From Agapanthus africanus (Eukaryota > Streptophyta > Magnoliopsida > Asparagales > Amaryllidaceae): a stretch of DNA of 64,000 bases. Under the pieces are notes generated by a model. The model made no database searches. It saw only the letters and a list, made by a program, of their open reading frames with translations, and was not told where the DNA came from. This document shows, piece after piece, positions 1 to 13,065 of the stretch (the stretch's first letter is position 1; each line of letters opens with the position of its first letter). Position numbers and translations under genes: made by a program. The DNA is taken from positions 261,292,867-261,356,866 of the forward strand of contig CM057342.1 in the NCBI GenBank assembly GCA_030015575.1, written 5' to 3'.

Positions 1-509
1 AGAACATAAGTGGATGTTCTAGGGATATGATAACGACAGCCTCATTTGGGAGACAGTTATCATTCCAGGCTTCCAAGGTGACATGGACGACAAGGAGGTT
101 GTCAGAGTTATAGTTTTTCCTTCTGACGAGGGGCAGTATTTTGGACAGGTGATCCAAGGCAATACTGAGGGAGGCATGGCGCAGGATACTGATTAAGTTC
201 AGTTGACGATACAGTCTGAGAAGTTTGGATTTGGAGTTCATTTATGAGCTAGGTCCCATCAGACATCCAGACAGTCTAAGACAGGTATTGCTCATTTCGG
301 GAGATGGTTTTCTCCGCGAACTTGAGATATAGAGAGAGACATAGAAAGAAACTTCAGAGCGGATCCACTCGCTGAGGCTATTCCTCGAACGCAATAGTCT
401 CGCAAACGAGCTTTGTGAGACTGACTAGTAGAGGAGTTGGGTGTTCGGTATCACACGGGCTGTGAGTATGCGACATCGCAATAATTAGCCTTGAGTGCAA
501 GTGGGAGAT
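1..509 (+). pseudogene. Element D: decayed 3' end of Ty1/copia pol (RNase H end), truncated by the window edge
   Basis: This is the last part of a copia polyprotein. Around 245-420 the sequence can be lined up with the RNase H end of elements B and C: a degraded 'PRSHQ' segment near 255, then NFRADPLAEAIPRTQ near 350-400, which matches NTADPLTKAIPQTQ in B. The frame is broken by stops and shifts, so no product is expected. The first ~220 bases do not resemble RNase H of B, C or F and I cannot name them. The polypurine tract just before 510 and the LTR that follows show this is the 3' end of a plus-strand element. Its 5' part lies left of the window. Confidence 0.7.
497..509 (+). other. Polypurine tract of element D
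   Basis: GCAAGTGGGAGAT lies immediately upstream of the LTR start TGTTGG. The same tract precedes the 3' LTRs of B and F, and in similar form C. It primes plus-strand DNA synthesis. Confidence 0.8.
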
Positions 510-2711
510 TGTTGGAGATAGTGCCCTCAGAGTCAATTATTGGATCACAGGCACGTGATTGCAATGATTGAGGGAGGACCTATCCCGGTACGACAGTCTT
601 ACTCGAGATGATAGTATGCTATCTGATTTACCTTTATCATCGTGTACTGCTTTAGGTGACCTGACAGGTCGCTATTACACGTTGATAGAGCCTCTAGGAT
701 TCTTGCTTGACTGCCAGCAGTATGAGGGCGATCATATAAGTGAGTGCTGGAGTCTATAAGCACATCCTTAAAAGGTCCCTAGTCGTGGGAGTTTCGAGAC
801 AGGGCATCGATTCTCCAGAGTAGACTAGTGTATACAGTCGAGACCCCGACGAGGGGCGGTGGCCGGTCTCACAAGCCACTGGTGTCAGTTGGTTCACCTA
901 AGATGTATACAGGTGCTCATTGGGTTATGAGTACACCGGACAGGACTCACCGGGAACATGCTAGTTGGTCTTATACCTGACGTCAGATAGCAGTTCCCAG
1001 GTGACATGTGTACAGGTTAGTTCATCGACCTGGGGATCGTCATTTGTCTCGTATGAGTTCCCACTGTGCTTTGATTACTACCCTACCACGGCACAAAGGA
1101 GTCGTGCAAACAGGTTTTAGTTGGGTACAGTCCCGAGCCACATGGAGGCAGTGAGCGGATCTTCGGGGGTTCGTCTCTCCCGGTATTGGGGGTGAGGTCG
1201 CGCTGTGTCTAGGAGAGCCATTACACGATGTCCTTGGCCAAGGCAGGAGATTTACTGGTAGGTATTCCAGTAGTATCTCAGGGTGTTCTGGGCTACACTC
1301 CGACACGACTTGTACCGCTTTTGGGGGTCTGACTTTTACCAACCCCCTAGGCCCGACATGCGATGCTCATAGACGAACGGACCGGACTGTACGGATATTG
1401 TCACTGACAGGCTCAGTAGGGTGTCAGGATGAGTTCGCTCATCGACGTCCCTTTTGGTCAATAGCTGGTGGCCCGTTACGTATTGGCTTATACCTCTGAC
1501 GTGCTAGTGGTTAAATCCACAGCCATAGTATTGACGAGTCTTTAGAGCCCACCACACATTCAGTTACTCAGTTTTCGGGCGAAACGCTGTAGAGGCCGTA
1601 TGGAGATATGGCAGGGTCCGATCAGATACGTGCGGTATTGCACGGATCAGGATCGGACGGTTTGTACTAGAGGCCGTATAGATATATGGCAGGGTTCGGT
1701 CAGATACGTGCGGTATTGCATGGATCAGGATCGAACGGATATTACTAGCCGGCTTTGGTTTAAGCCGGATCCTAGTTTAGTACAGTGTAGATTTTGTCTC
1801 ATTGCATTTGTATCCGGACGGAATACAGATGCGGGTGTGTATGCACAGTATGGGGTTTTCCTGTAATTTATTATGGGACCAGTTTTCTGGAGTTGCCAGT
1901 TTGCATTCCATTCCGGCCGGTTTTCCTTTGTTCTTTCCCGGCCGGACTTTTCCGATGGAGGGGGTTATTTGCAATTGTGCAAATTACATTTGGGGAGGGG
2001 GTTTCTTGCATATGTGGGATTATGATATCTTTCATCCATAATGGTGCTTTAATGGTGATTTGAAAGGGTATGGGTTTTGTTAAGGTGTTGATGTGAGCTT
2101 TGCTTTATGATATGGTCACCTCCACCTTTTTCCTACACTTACCTCCATTTGTATTATGTTTCATATCCCTCCACCATTCTCCTAATGAAATGGCCGGCCA
2201 CATTTTTTTGAGGTGATGAGAGAAATTTCCTTTTTTAGTGTGGCACATATTTCTTCATCTCATTTTTTTTGTTTTGGAAAAATGAAAGCACCATTTTTCC
2301 ATAACCTTATTCCTCCATCAAGGCAACTACAAACCCCAAATGAGACAAGCATCATCACACTACATTCTACAGCATATCTTGGGCACGTCGACTTGCCAGC
2401 TTCGTGCCCGAGTTGCCTCGGTATTGAGGTGGGAGCCCGTAAAAGTACCAGGCTTTGTGGTGCCCTTTCAAGACGAGGAGGAGACGGACGGAGATCCCGC
2501 GAGGAGATCGGAGTGGAGATGAAGACCGGAGGACTCGGATCAGTCGGTATATCTCTTCCCATCTTGTATTTAGCTAGAACTAGTTTAATGGCCCGATCCG
2601 GGTGTTTAGTGCGCGGTGGTGCCGGTTTGCAAAGCTCGCAAAATTAAAGTTTATCACCGTTTCCGCATTTGGCCGTCGGATTGACGACCGGGGCGCCGCC
2701 GTGCACTTACA
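510..2711 (+). repeat. 3' LTR of copia element D (2,202 bp)
   Basis: It starts TGTTGGAGATAG after the polypurine tract and ends GTGCACTTACA. The same family forms solo LTR A at 4529-6657. It contains a 78-bp tandem duplication (1590-1667 and 1668-1745) that A has once. The mid part (about 770-1380) is shared with the LTRs of B, C and F. The base after 2711 resumes element C's LTR (compare 27733), so D inserted into C's 3' LTR. About 30 bases of C's LTR end lie left of the window beyond D. Confidence 0.85.
1590..1745 (+). repeat. 78-bp tandem duplication inside D's LTR
   Basis: Two adjacent units begin TAGAGGCCGTAT and differ at a handful of bases. Solo LTR A of the same family has one unit (about 5606-5690). 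Confidence 0.85.
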
Positions 2712-4528
2712 TGTCTTGCATCAAACATGCTACAATAAAAATTTTGGGGTGCTAAGCAAAACCAACCATAAATCGAACTAGAAATTTAGGGTAACAAAAA
2801 CAAGTATCACATACTATCTAGTATCTAACACTAAGAGGGGAGAAATACAACCTTTGTAGACCTCCCTCCTTTAGACTCCTTGGATCAACTTGGTGTTTGA
2901 ACGGGTTCGCTTGAGTCCTTCAAAGTCCACGACGATCCACCATGGAGTCCCTTGGCTCAAGCTCCTAGCTTCACTTGACCTAAGTGGAAGTGGAGAAAAC
3001 AACCTATACTGGTGGGCTAGACTAATATAGATTGGTGATGTGGGTTGTAATCTCACTTAAAAACCTTTCATTTTTATTTTCTTCACTCACTTGAAAAGGC
3101 TAGAAAACTTGAAGGAGGAAGAAGAAAGAGAATGGCTAAGCTTGAGCTCTTTTGTGATAATCTAAAAACATAATAATATGAATAATAGAATATATGAGAG
3201 AGTCACACTCACCCATAACCATGGTCAATAAATATCTAGATATTTTATTAATGAGTTAAAAGACCAAATAGAAATTAAACCATGGTTTATGTTATGGTTA
3301 ACATAAGAAAAGTGTAGAAGAAATGCAACCATGATTTAATCTCATTTTCTTTTTCTCAATAAAAAAATATATATAGATATTTATTTCATGTGAGTCTTGC
3401 ATAGCCATCTCCAATGTATCATCAACCATGACACATGTATGCATGCATGTGTGCATCAATATCAATATATATACATACATACATTCATGCATACATCATA
3501 AATAAAAGGGTTTAATAAATGAGCTAATTGTTCATTAATATTAAATCAACACTTGATTTAATAATCCGGTCATATCACATACGACCCGACTAATAGAAAA
3601 TGCCCGATTAAAATACGGTATCATATACACGCATTTAATCAAGCACCCACGCATATCCCCATATGCACCCCCATATCGTTTCGCTTGAGCTAGGAAACCC
3701 CTTTGTGGGACTCTAAGACTCGTCAATACGCTAGCAGTAGGCAGTGATCATATCACATACCCACAAATCGTCAGCGGCACTAGCTGTACATAACGGCTCC
3801 CAGGTATTGAGCGATCAGAAGAAAAACAAGCGAACCTGTCAAAACTCCCGTCGAGCCAACTGGCAACACTTACCGTACAGTCCGGTCTCTTCATCATATA
3901 TGCTGCATATCGAGTCTAGGGATGGCATCGTCGACCCCAATAACTCAATAAGTCATGCCGGTATAAGGCCTATAATAGATCGAGAAACTACTGATAACAC
4001 TTATCAGAAAATCTCATCAGCCCTGGCCAGAGACTTCATGTTATAGCCAATCGAGCATAGCGCAACATCAACCCCTAATACCGGGAGAGACGAAACCCCT
4101 CCAATCGCTCATTACCTCCATGTGCCTCGGGGCTGTACCCAAAATTCACCTGTTTACACGACTCAATAGAGCCGTGGTAGGGTGGAAATAAAGTACAGTG
4201 AGAGCACACACAAGACTCTAGGACGATCTCGGGTCTACAGACTAACCTGTACCAGTGTCACCTGAGAACTGCTATCCGACGATAGATATAATACCATATA
4301 GGAGTTATCGGCGAGTCCGTTCAATGTACCCAATCTCCACTGAGCACCCGTATACAATCTTTGATGTCAAACACCAATGAATATAGGACCATCCATCGCC
4401 CATCATATAGGTCAAGAAATGTATACGCTAGTCTACTCTGGATTATCGATGCCCCATCTCGATACACCCACGACTAGGAAAATTTTAAGGATATGCTTAT
4501 AAACTACAAATGTCCCACTAGTATGATC
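2712..4528 (-). repeat. Element C 3' LTR, first piece
   Basis: Minus-strand copia LTR. It matches 27733-28248 followed by 60778-62050 of C's other LTR. Its extreme end is cut off by element D, and solo LTR A interrupts it at 4528/6658. It keeps about 20 bases (near 3228-3250) that are missing from the 5' LTR at the array junction. Simple ATAT and TACATACA runs lie at 3365-3490. I see no gene. Confidence 0.85.
4524..4528. repeat. Target site duplication of solo LTR A (left)
   Basis: TGATC here, repeated at 6658-6662. The sister LTR of C near 62050 has the unoccupied site as TGACC. Confidence 0.9.
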
Positions 4529-6657
4529 TGTTGGAGATAGAGCCCTCAGAGTCAATTATTGGATCACAGGCACGTGATTGCAATGATTGAGGGAGGACCT
4601 ATCCCGGTAGGACAATCTTACTCAAGATGATAGTATGCTATCTGGTTTATCTTTATCATCGTGTACTGCTTTAGGTGACCTTACAGGTCACTATTGCACG
4701 TTGATAGAGCCTCTAGGATTCTTGCATGACTGCCAGCAGTATGAGGGCGATCATATACGTGGGAGCTGGGGTCTATAAGCACATCCTTAAAAGGTCCCTA
4801 GTCGTAGGAGTTTCGAGACAGGGCATCGATACTCCAGAGTAGACTAGTGTATACAGTCGAGACCCCGACGAGGGGCGGTGGCCGGTCTCACAAGCCATTG
4901 GTGTCAGTTGGTTCACCTAAGATGTATACAGGTGCTCATTAGGTTATGAGTACACCAGACAGGAATCGCCGGGAACATGCTAGTTGGTCTTATACCTGAC
5001 GTCAGATAGCAGTTCCCAGGTGACATGTGTACAAGTTAGTTCATCGACCTAAGATCGTCATTTGTCTCGTGTGAGTTCCCACTGTACTTTGATTACTACC
5101 CTACCACGCTCAAAGGAGACGTGCAAACAGGTTTTAGTTGGGTACAGTCCCGAGCCACATGGAGGCAGTGAGCGGATCTGCAGGGGTTCGTCTCTCCCAG
5201 TATTGGGGGTGAGGTCGCGCTGTGTCTAGGAGAGCCCTTACACGAAGTCCTTGGCCAAGGCAGGAGATTTACTGGTAGGTATTCCATTAGTATCTCAGGG
5301 TGTTCTGGGCTACACTCCGACATGACTTGTACCGCTTTTGGGGGTCTGACTTTTACCAACCCCCTAGGCCCGCCATGCGATGCTCATAGACGAACGGACC
5401 GGACTGTACGGATATTGTCACTGACAGGCTCAGTAGGGTGTCAGGATGAGTTCGCTCATCGACGTCCCTTTTGGTCAATACCTAGTAGCCCGTTACGTAT
5501 AGGCTAATACCTCTGACGTGCTAGTGGTTAAATCCACAACCAAAGTATTGACGAGTCTTTAGAGTCCCCCACAGACCAGTTTTTCAAGTTTCGGGCGAAA
5601 CGCTGTAGAGGCCGTATAGAGATATGGCAGGGTTCGATCAGATACGTGCGGTATTGCATGGATCATGATCGGACGGATAATACTAGCGGGCTTTGGTTTA
5701 AGCCGGATCCTAGTATTGTACAGTGTATATTTTGTCTCTTTGCATTTGTATTCAGTTGCAATACAAATGCGGGTATGTATATACAGTCGCGGGGTTTTCC
5801 TGTAATTTATTACGGGATCAGTTTTTTGGAGTTGCCAGTTTGCTTTCCGTTTCGGCCATTTTCCTTTGTATCTTTCCTTAGCTGAAAGTTGGTGGAGGAG
5901 GGCTTATTTACATTTGTGCAAATTAGCTTTGTGGAGGGTGGTCTTTGCATATTGTTGCTTCATGATGGTTGCACCATCATTTGACTTCTTCACTTCATGA
6001 TTGTTTGACTTTGGGAGTGATGATGGTTGATGGACTGTTGGATTTGTTTGTGATCATTTCTTTTGATAATGATAACCCTTTCTCTCTCTTGATTATTGGT
6101 CTCACCCATTTTCATTTGGCCTCTCACTCTCCTCTCATTCTCTCCTTGATGCATGGCCGGCCAAGAAAAGAAGGGGGTTGTCCAAAATTGTTGTGGGGAA
6201 TTTTTGATCTCTTTGGCTTTGTAAAAATCCCCAAGTTCATCTACAAAAGGTTCACTTCATTACCTCCACCAATACATGGCAACTTCAACCCCTAGAGACA
6301 CATAGAGTTCTACACTATTCTACAGCAATCCTTGGGCACGTCGGCTCGCCAACTTCATGCCCGAGTTGCCTCGGTCCAGAGATGGGAGCCCGTAAAAGAA
6401 CCCGGTGATGTGGTGCCCGTTCCGACGAGGAGGTGAAGACCGGAGATTCCGCTGGAAGATCGGGACGACGACGAGAAGACCGAAGGACACGGATCCCTCG
6501 GTATATCTCTTTACCCCTTCTCTTGTTAGCTAGAATTCGATTAATGGCCCGATCCGGGATTTTTGTGCGCGGTGGTGCCGGTTCAAAAGTTTTGTAAAAG
6601 TATCGCTTCCGCATTTTGGCCTCGTTCAGACCGCCGGGGCGCCGCCGTGCACTTACA
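4529..6657 (+). mobile_element. Solo LTR A (copia, D family)
   Basis: A complete 2,129-bp LTR from TGTTGGAGATAG to GTGCACTTACA with no internal domain, flanked by perfect 5-bp repeats TGATC. It is the product of LTR-LTR recombination of a former D-type element. Its sequence is close to 510-2711 over most of its length, apart from single use of the 78-bp repeat and a divergent stretch near 5880-6300. Open frames inside it look like chance. Confidence 0.95.
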
Positions 6658-6876
6658 TGATCTGCATCATAATCCCAGTAGTCAAGCAAATATCCTAAGG
6701 GCTTTATCAACATGTACCAAATGAGTAATACGCATGATCAAGTGGACATGTCAAGATAAAGAGCAACCAGATAGCATACTATCATGTCGAGCAAGAATGT
6801 CCTCTGAATATATATATACACATACCGATACATCCACTATCAAATAATGGCCTCTAGGGCATACATATATCCAACA
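6658..6876 (-). repeat. Element C 3' LTR, second piece (U3 start)
   Basis: It begins with the second TGATC copy and ends at 6876. On the minus strand the LTR starts TGTTGGATATATG, then GCCCTAGAGGCC. It matches 62051-62271 of the 5' LTR. Confidence 0.9.
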
Positions 6877-6892
6877 ATCTCCCACTTACACT
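6877..6892 (-). other. Polypurine tract of element C
   Basis: The reverse complement reads GTGTAAGTGGGAGAT directly before the LTR start. Same position and motif as in B, D and F. Confidence 0.85.
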
Positions 6893-6908
6893 AAGGCCAA
6901 TTATTGGC

Positions 6909-8811
6909 TTATCTCATACCTAACATCTCAAAAAGTCGCTCTTGCTGCGGCTGAGGGAGGGCCTTAGTGAGTGGATCCGCGGTGTTATTCTTTGTATCTA
7001 CTCTCCGAATCTCGATCTCGCGGCGATCAACTATCTCCCGGATCAAATGATATCGCCTTAGGATGTGTCTGGACCGCTGATGGGACCTGGGCTCTTTGGC
7101 CAACGCCATAGCCTCGTTATTATCACAATACAATGGTATTGGATCAATAATGGTTGGAACTACTCCTAACTCCGAGATGAACTTCCTCATCCAGACGGCT
7201 TCCTTGGCAGCATCATTTGCAGCAATATGCTCAGCTTCCATCGTTTAGTCTGCAACGGTATCCTGTCTGGAACTCTTCCAACACACCGCCCCTCCATTGA
7301 GGGTAAATGCAAACCCTGAGATAGATTTGCAGTCATCCTTATCACTCTGGAAGCTCTAATCGGTAAAGGCCTCCATTTGGAGATCTCCGTTACCATACAC
7401 CAAGAACAATTCTTTAGTCCTTCGCAAGTACTTAAGAATGTTCTTCACAGCTGTCCAGTGTTTCTCCCCTGGGTTGGACTAATACCTGCTTACTATACCC
7501 AGTGCATAAGCTATATCAGAGCGTGTACACAACATCACATACATTATAGATTCTACGGCTGAAGCGTAGGGAATAATGCTCATGCGAGCTCTCTCTTCAT
7601 CGGACTTTGGGAAAAGTCCTTGGAGAGAGTGACTCCATGGCAAGCGGGTAAGGCACCCCGCTTGGAGTCTTCCATACTAAACCTCTTTAGAATGGTGTTG
7701 ATGTACCTAGTTTGGGACAATCCCAACAACCTCCTAGATCTATCCCTATAGATCTTAATGCCCAATATGTACGAGGCATCACCCAGGTCCTTCATGGAGA
7801 ACCTTTGTGATAAGAACAATTTGACCGATTGTAGCATAGGAACATCATTTCCTATCAGAAGAATGTCATCCACGTACAATACGAGGAATGCGACAGTACT
7901 CCCTACAATCTTCTTATAAACACAAGGTTCATCTGGATTTTTGACGAAATCAAACTCTTTGATGACATCATCAAAGCAGATGTTCCAACTCCGTGATGCC
8001 TGCTTTAACCCATAAATGGATTTAAGCAACCTATATGCTTTCCCGCTACTCCCACTATCAATGAAGCCCTCTGGCCGATCCATATAAACTCATTCTTCTA
8101 AATCACCATTTAGAAACGCAGTTTTAACGTCCATCTGCCAGATTTCATAGTCGTAGTGAGCAGCAATAGAAAATAGGATCCGTATGGATTTAAGCATGGC
8201 TACAGGAGAAAAGGTTTCTTCATAGTCCAGTCCTGGTCTTTGACGAAATCCTTTCGCCACAAGCCTTGTCTTATAGGTCTCCACCTGCCCATCAACACCG
8301 ATCTTTTTCTTAAAGTTCCATTTGCACCCTACAGGTTTTACCCCAGAGGGTACAACTTCCAAAGTCCATACTTTGTTGGTGTACATAGACTCCATTTCGG
8401 ATCTCATGGCATCCAGCCACTTCACAGAGTTACCACTCGTGATAGCTTGCTGAAAACTGATAGGGTCATCATCATCCATGATACAATCTTCTCTATCACC
8501 ATCAATGAGAAAACCGTAGTATCTCTCAGGTGGGCGAGAAGTCCTACCAGATCTATGGAATGGCTGAGGTTCATAAGATTCTGTTGCAATATCAGGCTCA
8601 ACCAAGTCGTCATTTGTAACTTGTGTTTCTAGAACTTCTTCTAGTTCTACCGCATTGCCATCAATATTTGTAAAAATTTCATTTTCTAAAAATGTGGCAT
8701 ACTGAGAAACAAATACCTTTTTTTCCTCCTTGTGGTAGAAAAGATATCCAAACGAATGTTTTGGATATCCTACAAATATACATTTAACCGATCGTGTCTC
8801 GAGTTTGTCTA
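6909..8811 (-). pseudogene. Element C pol, 3' half: integrase C-terminus, reverse transcriptase, RNase H (broken)
   Basis: Read from 8811 down, it gives the integrase tail (DKLETRSV..., GYPKHSFGYLF), then RT (DVKTAFLNGDLEE, YGLKQASRSWN, YVDDILLIGND), then RNase H (MEAEHIAANDAAKEA, YCDNN, RHILRRYHLIRE, NTADPLTKALPQ). The frame is broken. There is a TGA in place of Cys at 8087-8089 (EE-stop-VYMD) and a stop in place of Ser just before MEAEH (about 7247). More damage lies at 7250-7580. Element B inserted at 8811/8817, and the 5' half continues at 19362. Its RNase H keeps the 25 residues that F has lost. Confidence 0.9.
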
Positions 8812-8816
8812 GATTC
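8812..8816. repeat. Target site duplication of element B (left)
   Basis: GATTC, repeated at 19357-19361. Joining the flanks restores element C's integrase reading (KSRI.. then NLDKLE). Confidence 0.92.
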
Positions 8817-11026
8817 TGTTAGTTGTATGTATGCCCTAGAGGCCAGTATTGTACAGATGTTGTATATTATATTGGATGCTTGGATATATATAGAGATGAC
8901 TTTCTTGCTCGATATGATAGTATGCTATCTGGTTACTCTTTATCTTAACATGTACACTAGTCTCTTTATACTGTCTTATAGTTACATGTTGGTAAAGCCC
9001 TTAGGATGTGTACTTGACTACCTGGACTATGATGCGGATCATACTAGTGGGGACATGGTAGTCCATAAGTACATCCTTCAAGGTCCCTAGTCGTGGGTGT
9101 ATCGAGACGGGGCATCGATATACCAGTGTAGACTAGCGTATACGCTTCTCGACCCATGTGATGGGCGATGGATGATCCCATATCCATTGGTGTTTGACAT
9201 CAGAGATGGTATACGGGTGCTCAGTGGAGACTGGGTACACTGGACGGACTCGCCAAGAACTCCCAGATGGTATTATACCTCACGTCAGATGGCAGTTCTC
9301 AGGTGACACTTGTACAGGTTAGTCTGTAGACCCGAGATCGTCATAGAGTCTTGTGTGATTCCCACTGTGCTTTGATCTCCACCTTACCACGTCCATGAGG
9401 GCGTGCAAAACGGTGGTCTTTGGGCACAGTCCCGAGTCATATGGAGGCAATGAGCGATAGGAGGGGTTTCGTCTCTCCCGGTATTGGGAGTTGATGTTGC
9501 GCAGTGCTCGATTGGCCGTAACAGGGAAGTCCCTGGCCAGGGCTGATCAGAGATTTGCTGGTAAGTGTTACCAGTAGTTTCTCGACCCGTTATGAGCCTC
9601 ACATCGGCACGACTTATCGGTTATTGGGGTCTGACGTATACCACCCCTAGACTAGATATGCGACATATCAGACGAACAGACCGGACTGTACGGTAAGTGT
9701 TACTGGTCGGATTCGCAGGAGTGTGAGCGGGCTAGCTCGTCGATCTTCTGATCGCTTAATACCCGGGTGGCCGTTACGTTTAGCAGATCGCTTGCGGCTT
9801 GTGGGTGCTTGATATGATCATCATCTGCTACCGGCGTATTGACGAGTCTTTAGAGTCCTACACAGAGGTTTCCTGGCTCAAGCGAAACGAAATAGGAGCG
9901 CATATGAGATATGTGCAGGACCGAGAATAATGCGTGTATGTGATACCGCATTTCATTCTCGCGATATATGTTTCGATTGGTTATATTCGATATGACCTAG
10001 TTATCGAATCATTGATTCGATAAATCGATACATTGGATTCTAGTCGGTTATGTGCGACATGACCGGATCATTGAATCAAATGTTGATTTAATGATTTAAT
10101 GCATAATTATATATTTGATATATTGCATTGCATTAACTAGTATTGGTTCACTTTAAACGGATTTTTCTCACTTGATGCACATTGTATATGTGATATGCTT
10201 TAGTGCACTACTTTGTATCATGTTTGATGATACTTGATAATGTGGTTAAGTAAAAAAGGTTAAACCATGGTTAAGTGATGATTAGGGTTTGGGTTTTTCA
10301 TTTATTTATTTGTTTATTTATTTGGAAAGGATTAAGTTGAGAATGGTGGCTTATTTTGGAGCTATGTTGAAGCTTCTTGAAGCTTTGACAAAGTCCACCA
10401 TCCTTATCTCATCCTTAACCCTAACCACTCTAACTAACCTTGGTTTAATCTCTACACTTGACCATGGTCAAGATATGATAAGTATTCATATTAGTTTTAT
10501 TTTTAAAAATAGAAGACTTATCATTCTTGCTTTATCTTCATCTTCTTCTTCTTCTTCAAGCTTGCTACTTTAATGGCAACTTGAGATCTAGTGAGATAAA
10601 TCCAATTCTAAAGTGAACCCACCTCCTATTTCTTCACCCTCTACCTCTTGCCAAGTTGTTTTGGGTGTTTTCTTCACAAGTTTCACAACTTTGTGAAGTC
10701 GGAGCTTGAGTTTGTGCAACCTCGACGTAGATCGTCTTTGACACGAAGCCGACGACCTATTCCGCACGTTTCTCCGATGAAGCCGTCACGAGAGTCCAAG
10801 GTTCAAGATGGATAGCGAGAGGACGCCCTCGTGGAGCTAAGGAAGTGGGTATCCGGATCTACAAAGGTTGTAGCATCTTAACTTTAGTTAAATTGTTAAC
10901 TAGTTTTCCGTTTCGCCTAAACATCTAGTAAACGATCCGTGTTAGGGTTTCTCGGCACCAATAATTTTTGAAATTGGCATGTTCGATGCCTTGTGAGACT
11001 TCCTTAGGATGCCTAGGAACCCTACA
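8817..11026 (+). repeat. Element B 5' LTR
   Basis: Starts TGTTAGTTGTATG and ends GGAACCCTACA, 2,210 bp. A TATATATAG run lies near 8885. The block 9080-9700 is shared with the LTRs of A/D, C and F. A CTT-rich run lies near 10530-10557. The open frames inside have no recognisable product. Confidence 0.93.
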
Positions 11027-11027
11027 G

Positions 11028-11039
11028 TGGTATCAGAGC
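11028..11039 (+). other. Primer binding site of element B
   Basis: TGGTATCAGAGC, complementary to the 3' end of plant initiator methionine tRNA, one base after the LTR. Confidence 0.92.
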
Positions 11040-11227
11040 CAAGCTAGAGCCTTAGGCGAAGTCTAGATGGAGTTTGAAGTCCGGACGAACCCGAAACCCT
11101 TATACCCATGAGCTCTCTGGAAATTTTCTAAAATCTGGATTTTTTAATATTAAAAATGTCTAAAAAATTCAGTAAAGAATTATAAGAATTACGATGCAAA
11201 ATATTTCACATGAACAGTTCCTTAAGC

Positions 11228-11270
11228 CGCGGAACCGCGGCAGAAGCATGGCTTCTGCCGCTGTTCCGCG
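11228..11270 (+). other. Long hairpin downstream of B's primer site
   Basis: The arms 11228-11247 and 11251-11270 pair at 19 of 20 positions around an ATG loop. There is one C/T mismatch at 11236/11262. Hairpins of different sequence sit at the same distance in F and C. Confidence 0.85.
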
Positions 11271-12831
11271 CTCAAAAGGTGACGTCAGCCATACTTAATT
11301 GCACAGTAATTCCTGATAAATTCTACTGAGTTTTCTGGGTATTTTTAAATTGACTCTAAGATTGAGTGCTCTGGGGTTAAATTGGGAATCGACGATTCGA
11401 TCGGAATATCAAACTTTGTCTAAGTGTTTTTCCAGATAACTGTAGAATATGTTAAAGAGTTCAACCGGATATAAATACCCAAGTTTTCCCCTGCCGAAAT
11501 AATTCCAAGTGTTGGATTTTTCTGTGGTTAAAAGACGTTCTGAGTAGTGCAAGTAACGCGATGGTCCCTCTAGAAGACAACAAACCTTAACTCGATTATG
11601 TGACCGTCTTGAACTGCCCTTTGAACCTTCGGGTTTGGGGCAGTACGGCGTGCCACATGTGAGGCGTTGGCTTGACCCTTCTACGGCTGGACCGTTGGTA
11701 CTGAGGTATGAAGTGAATGTCTTTGAATCTATTTCATGTGTTGATCGGTGTCGGGAAAACTTGGGTGTTCGAATGTTCGATCGGAAAGTTTGATATATTC
11801 TATTTATCCGGAATTGGATACAATAATTGGAATTCACAAACAGTTATGAGATAACTGGATGAATGTTATAAATCTAGCAGTTTAGTCCCATACGATATTG
11901 AAAAGAGTTTTCGATAATGAGACTAAAATGCGGGGTTTGTAACTGTTAGGCATGTGATGTCTAAAGAGGTTGCGGATTCCAACTGTTGTAGTTTTACACT
12001 TTCTTTTCTGTGACCGTAAGTGTAGTATGTTCATATCGCCGGTTTCGTTGCTATACGTCAACGACAATTGGGGTATGCATACTTACTTACGTTGATGACA
12101 TGAGATGTTATGTGTTGCTGGATATGTTATATTGGATCGTCGTGTTTGAATAGCCGGGGGTTTTTTATGTGAGATGAGTGTTTTTCATTTTCATTCATGT
12201 AAAAACTTGTATGTAATATTCTTTTATTTGGGGCACTTCCAGGTAGCGGAAGCTGTCACCCTTTGTATATTATTTACTTTTCTGCATTAGGATAGACCCA
12301 AGGAGGGGAGCACAAGTAACCGGGTTCTGGGGTCCAGTGAGAGACCAACTCGAGGAGTCGAGTCCGGGTCTCCTAACCCTAGAATTGGCAGGGTTGCTTG
12401 CCGCTCTCGTAGGGGTCTAGGGGTGTGGGATTGGCTATTCATCACGACCGTGGAATCCGTGTTTTGTACTGGCTCGTATTGAAAACACGGACGTCCTAGT
12501 ATATCCAATATTTCATATGTTGATTCTGCTGCGATATCTATGTTGTGACTCTGTGATGGATATAGTATATAGTATATATGATATATTATATAGACGTTAC
12601 TTATGTTTTACACCCGCGCTAGCCCTGCCCTGCTCTGTCGTTAGTTACCAAACCTAACGGTGCACGAGGGGACATCGAGGCGAATATGGATGGCATAAGC
12701 GTACGTCATATCTATCTGTGATGTTTAGGTATTTAAATGATGGGACTTCATTAATGTGATTAATGAAAGAAAAGAAACCTAAGATGTTGTAGAATCAAAT
12801 TTTAAAACAAAATAGGTAGCTACAGTTCTTG

Positions 12832-13065
12832 CTTTGCATAGCGGTATATATGATATACCCTGCACCTTATTCGATGAGGAAAGGACCGAGATCCCTTCAC
12901 CGGGAGTGACTCCTTTAGCAATAACTGGCAGATGCTACACACTCGGTTTGTTTTTGATTGCTTCTATAGTTTCTTCTTTGCACAGTGATATATATGATAT
13001 ATCCCGCACCTCATTCGACGAGGAAAGGGCCGACGATCCCTTCACCGGGAGTGACCCCTTTAGCA
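12832..13065 (+). repeat. Direct duplication in B's leader
   Basis: Units 12832-12920 and 12976-13065 both run from CTTTGCA to CCTTTAGCA with about 85-90% identity by eye. I do not find a counterpart in the leaders of F or C. Confidence 0.8.

Noticed and set aside
10289-10573. Open frame with poly-Ser end in both LTRs of B
   Set aside because: The Ser run is a CTT microsatellite. The frame lies in an LTR and has no recognisable domain.
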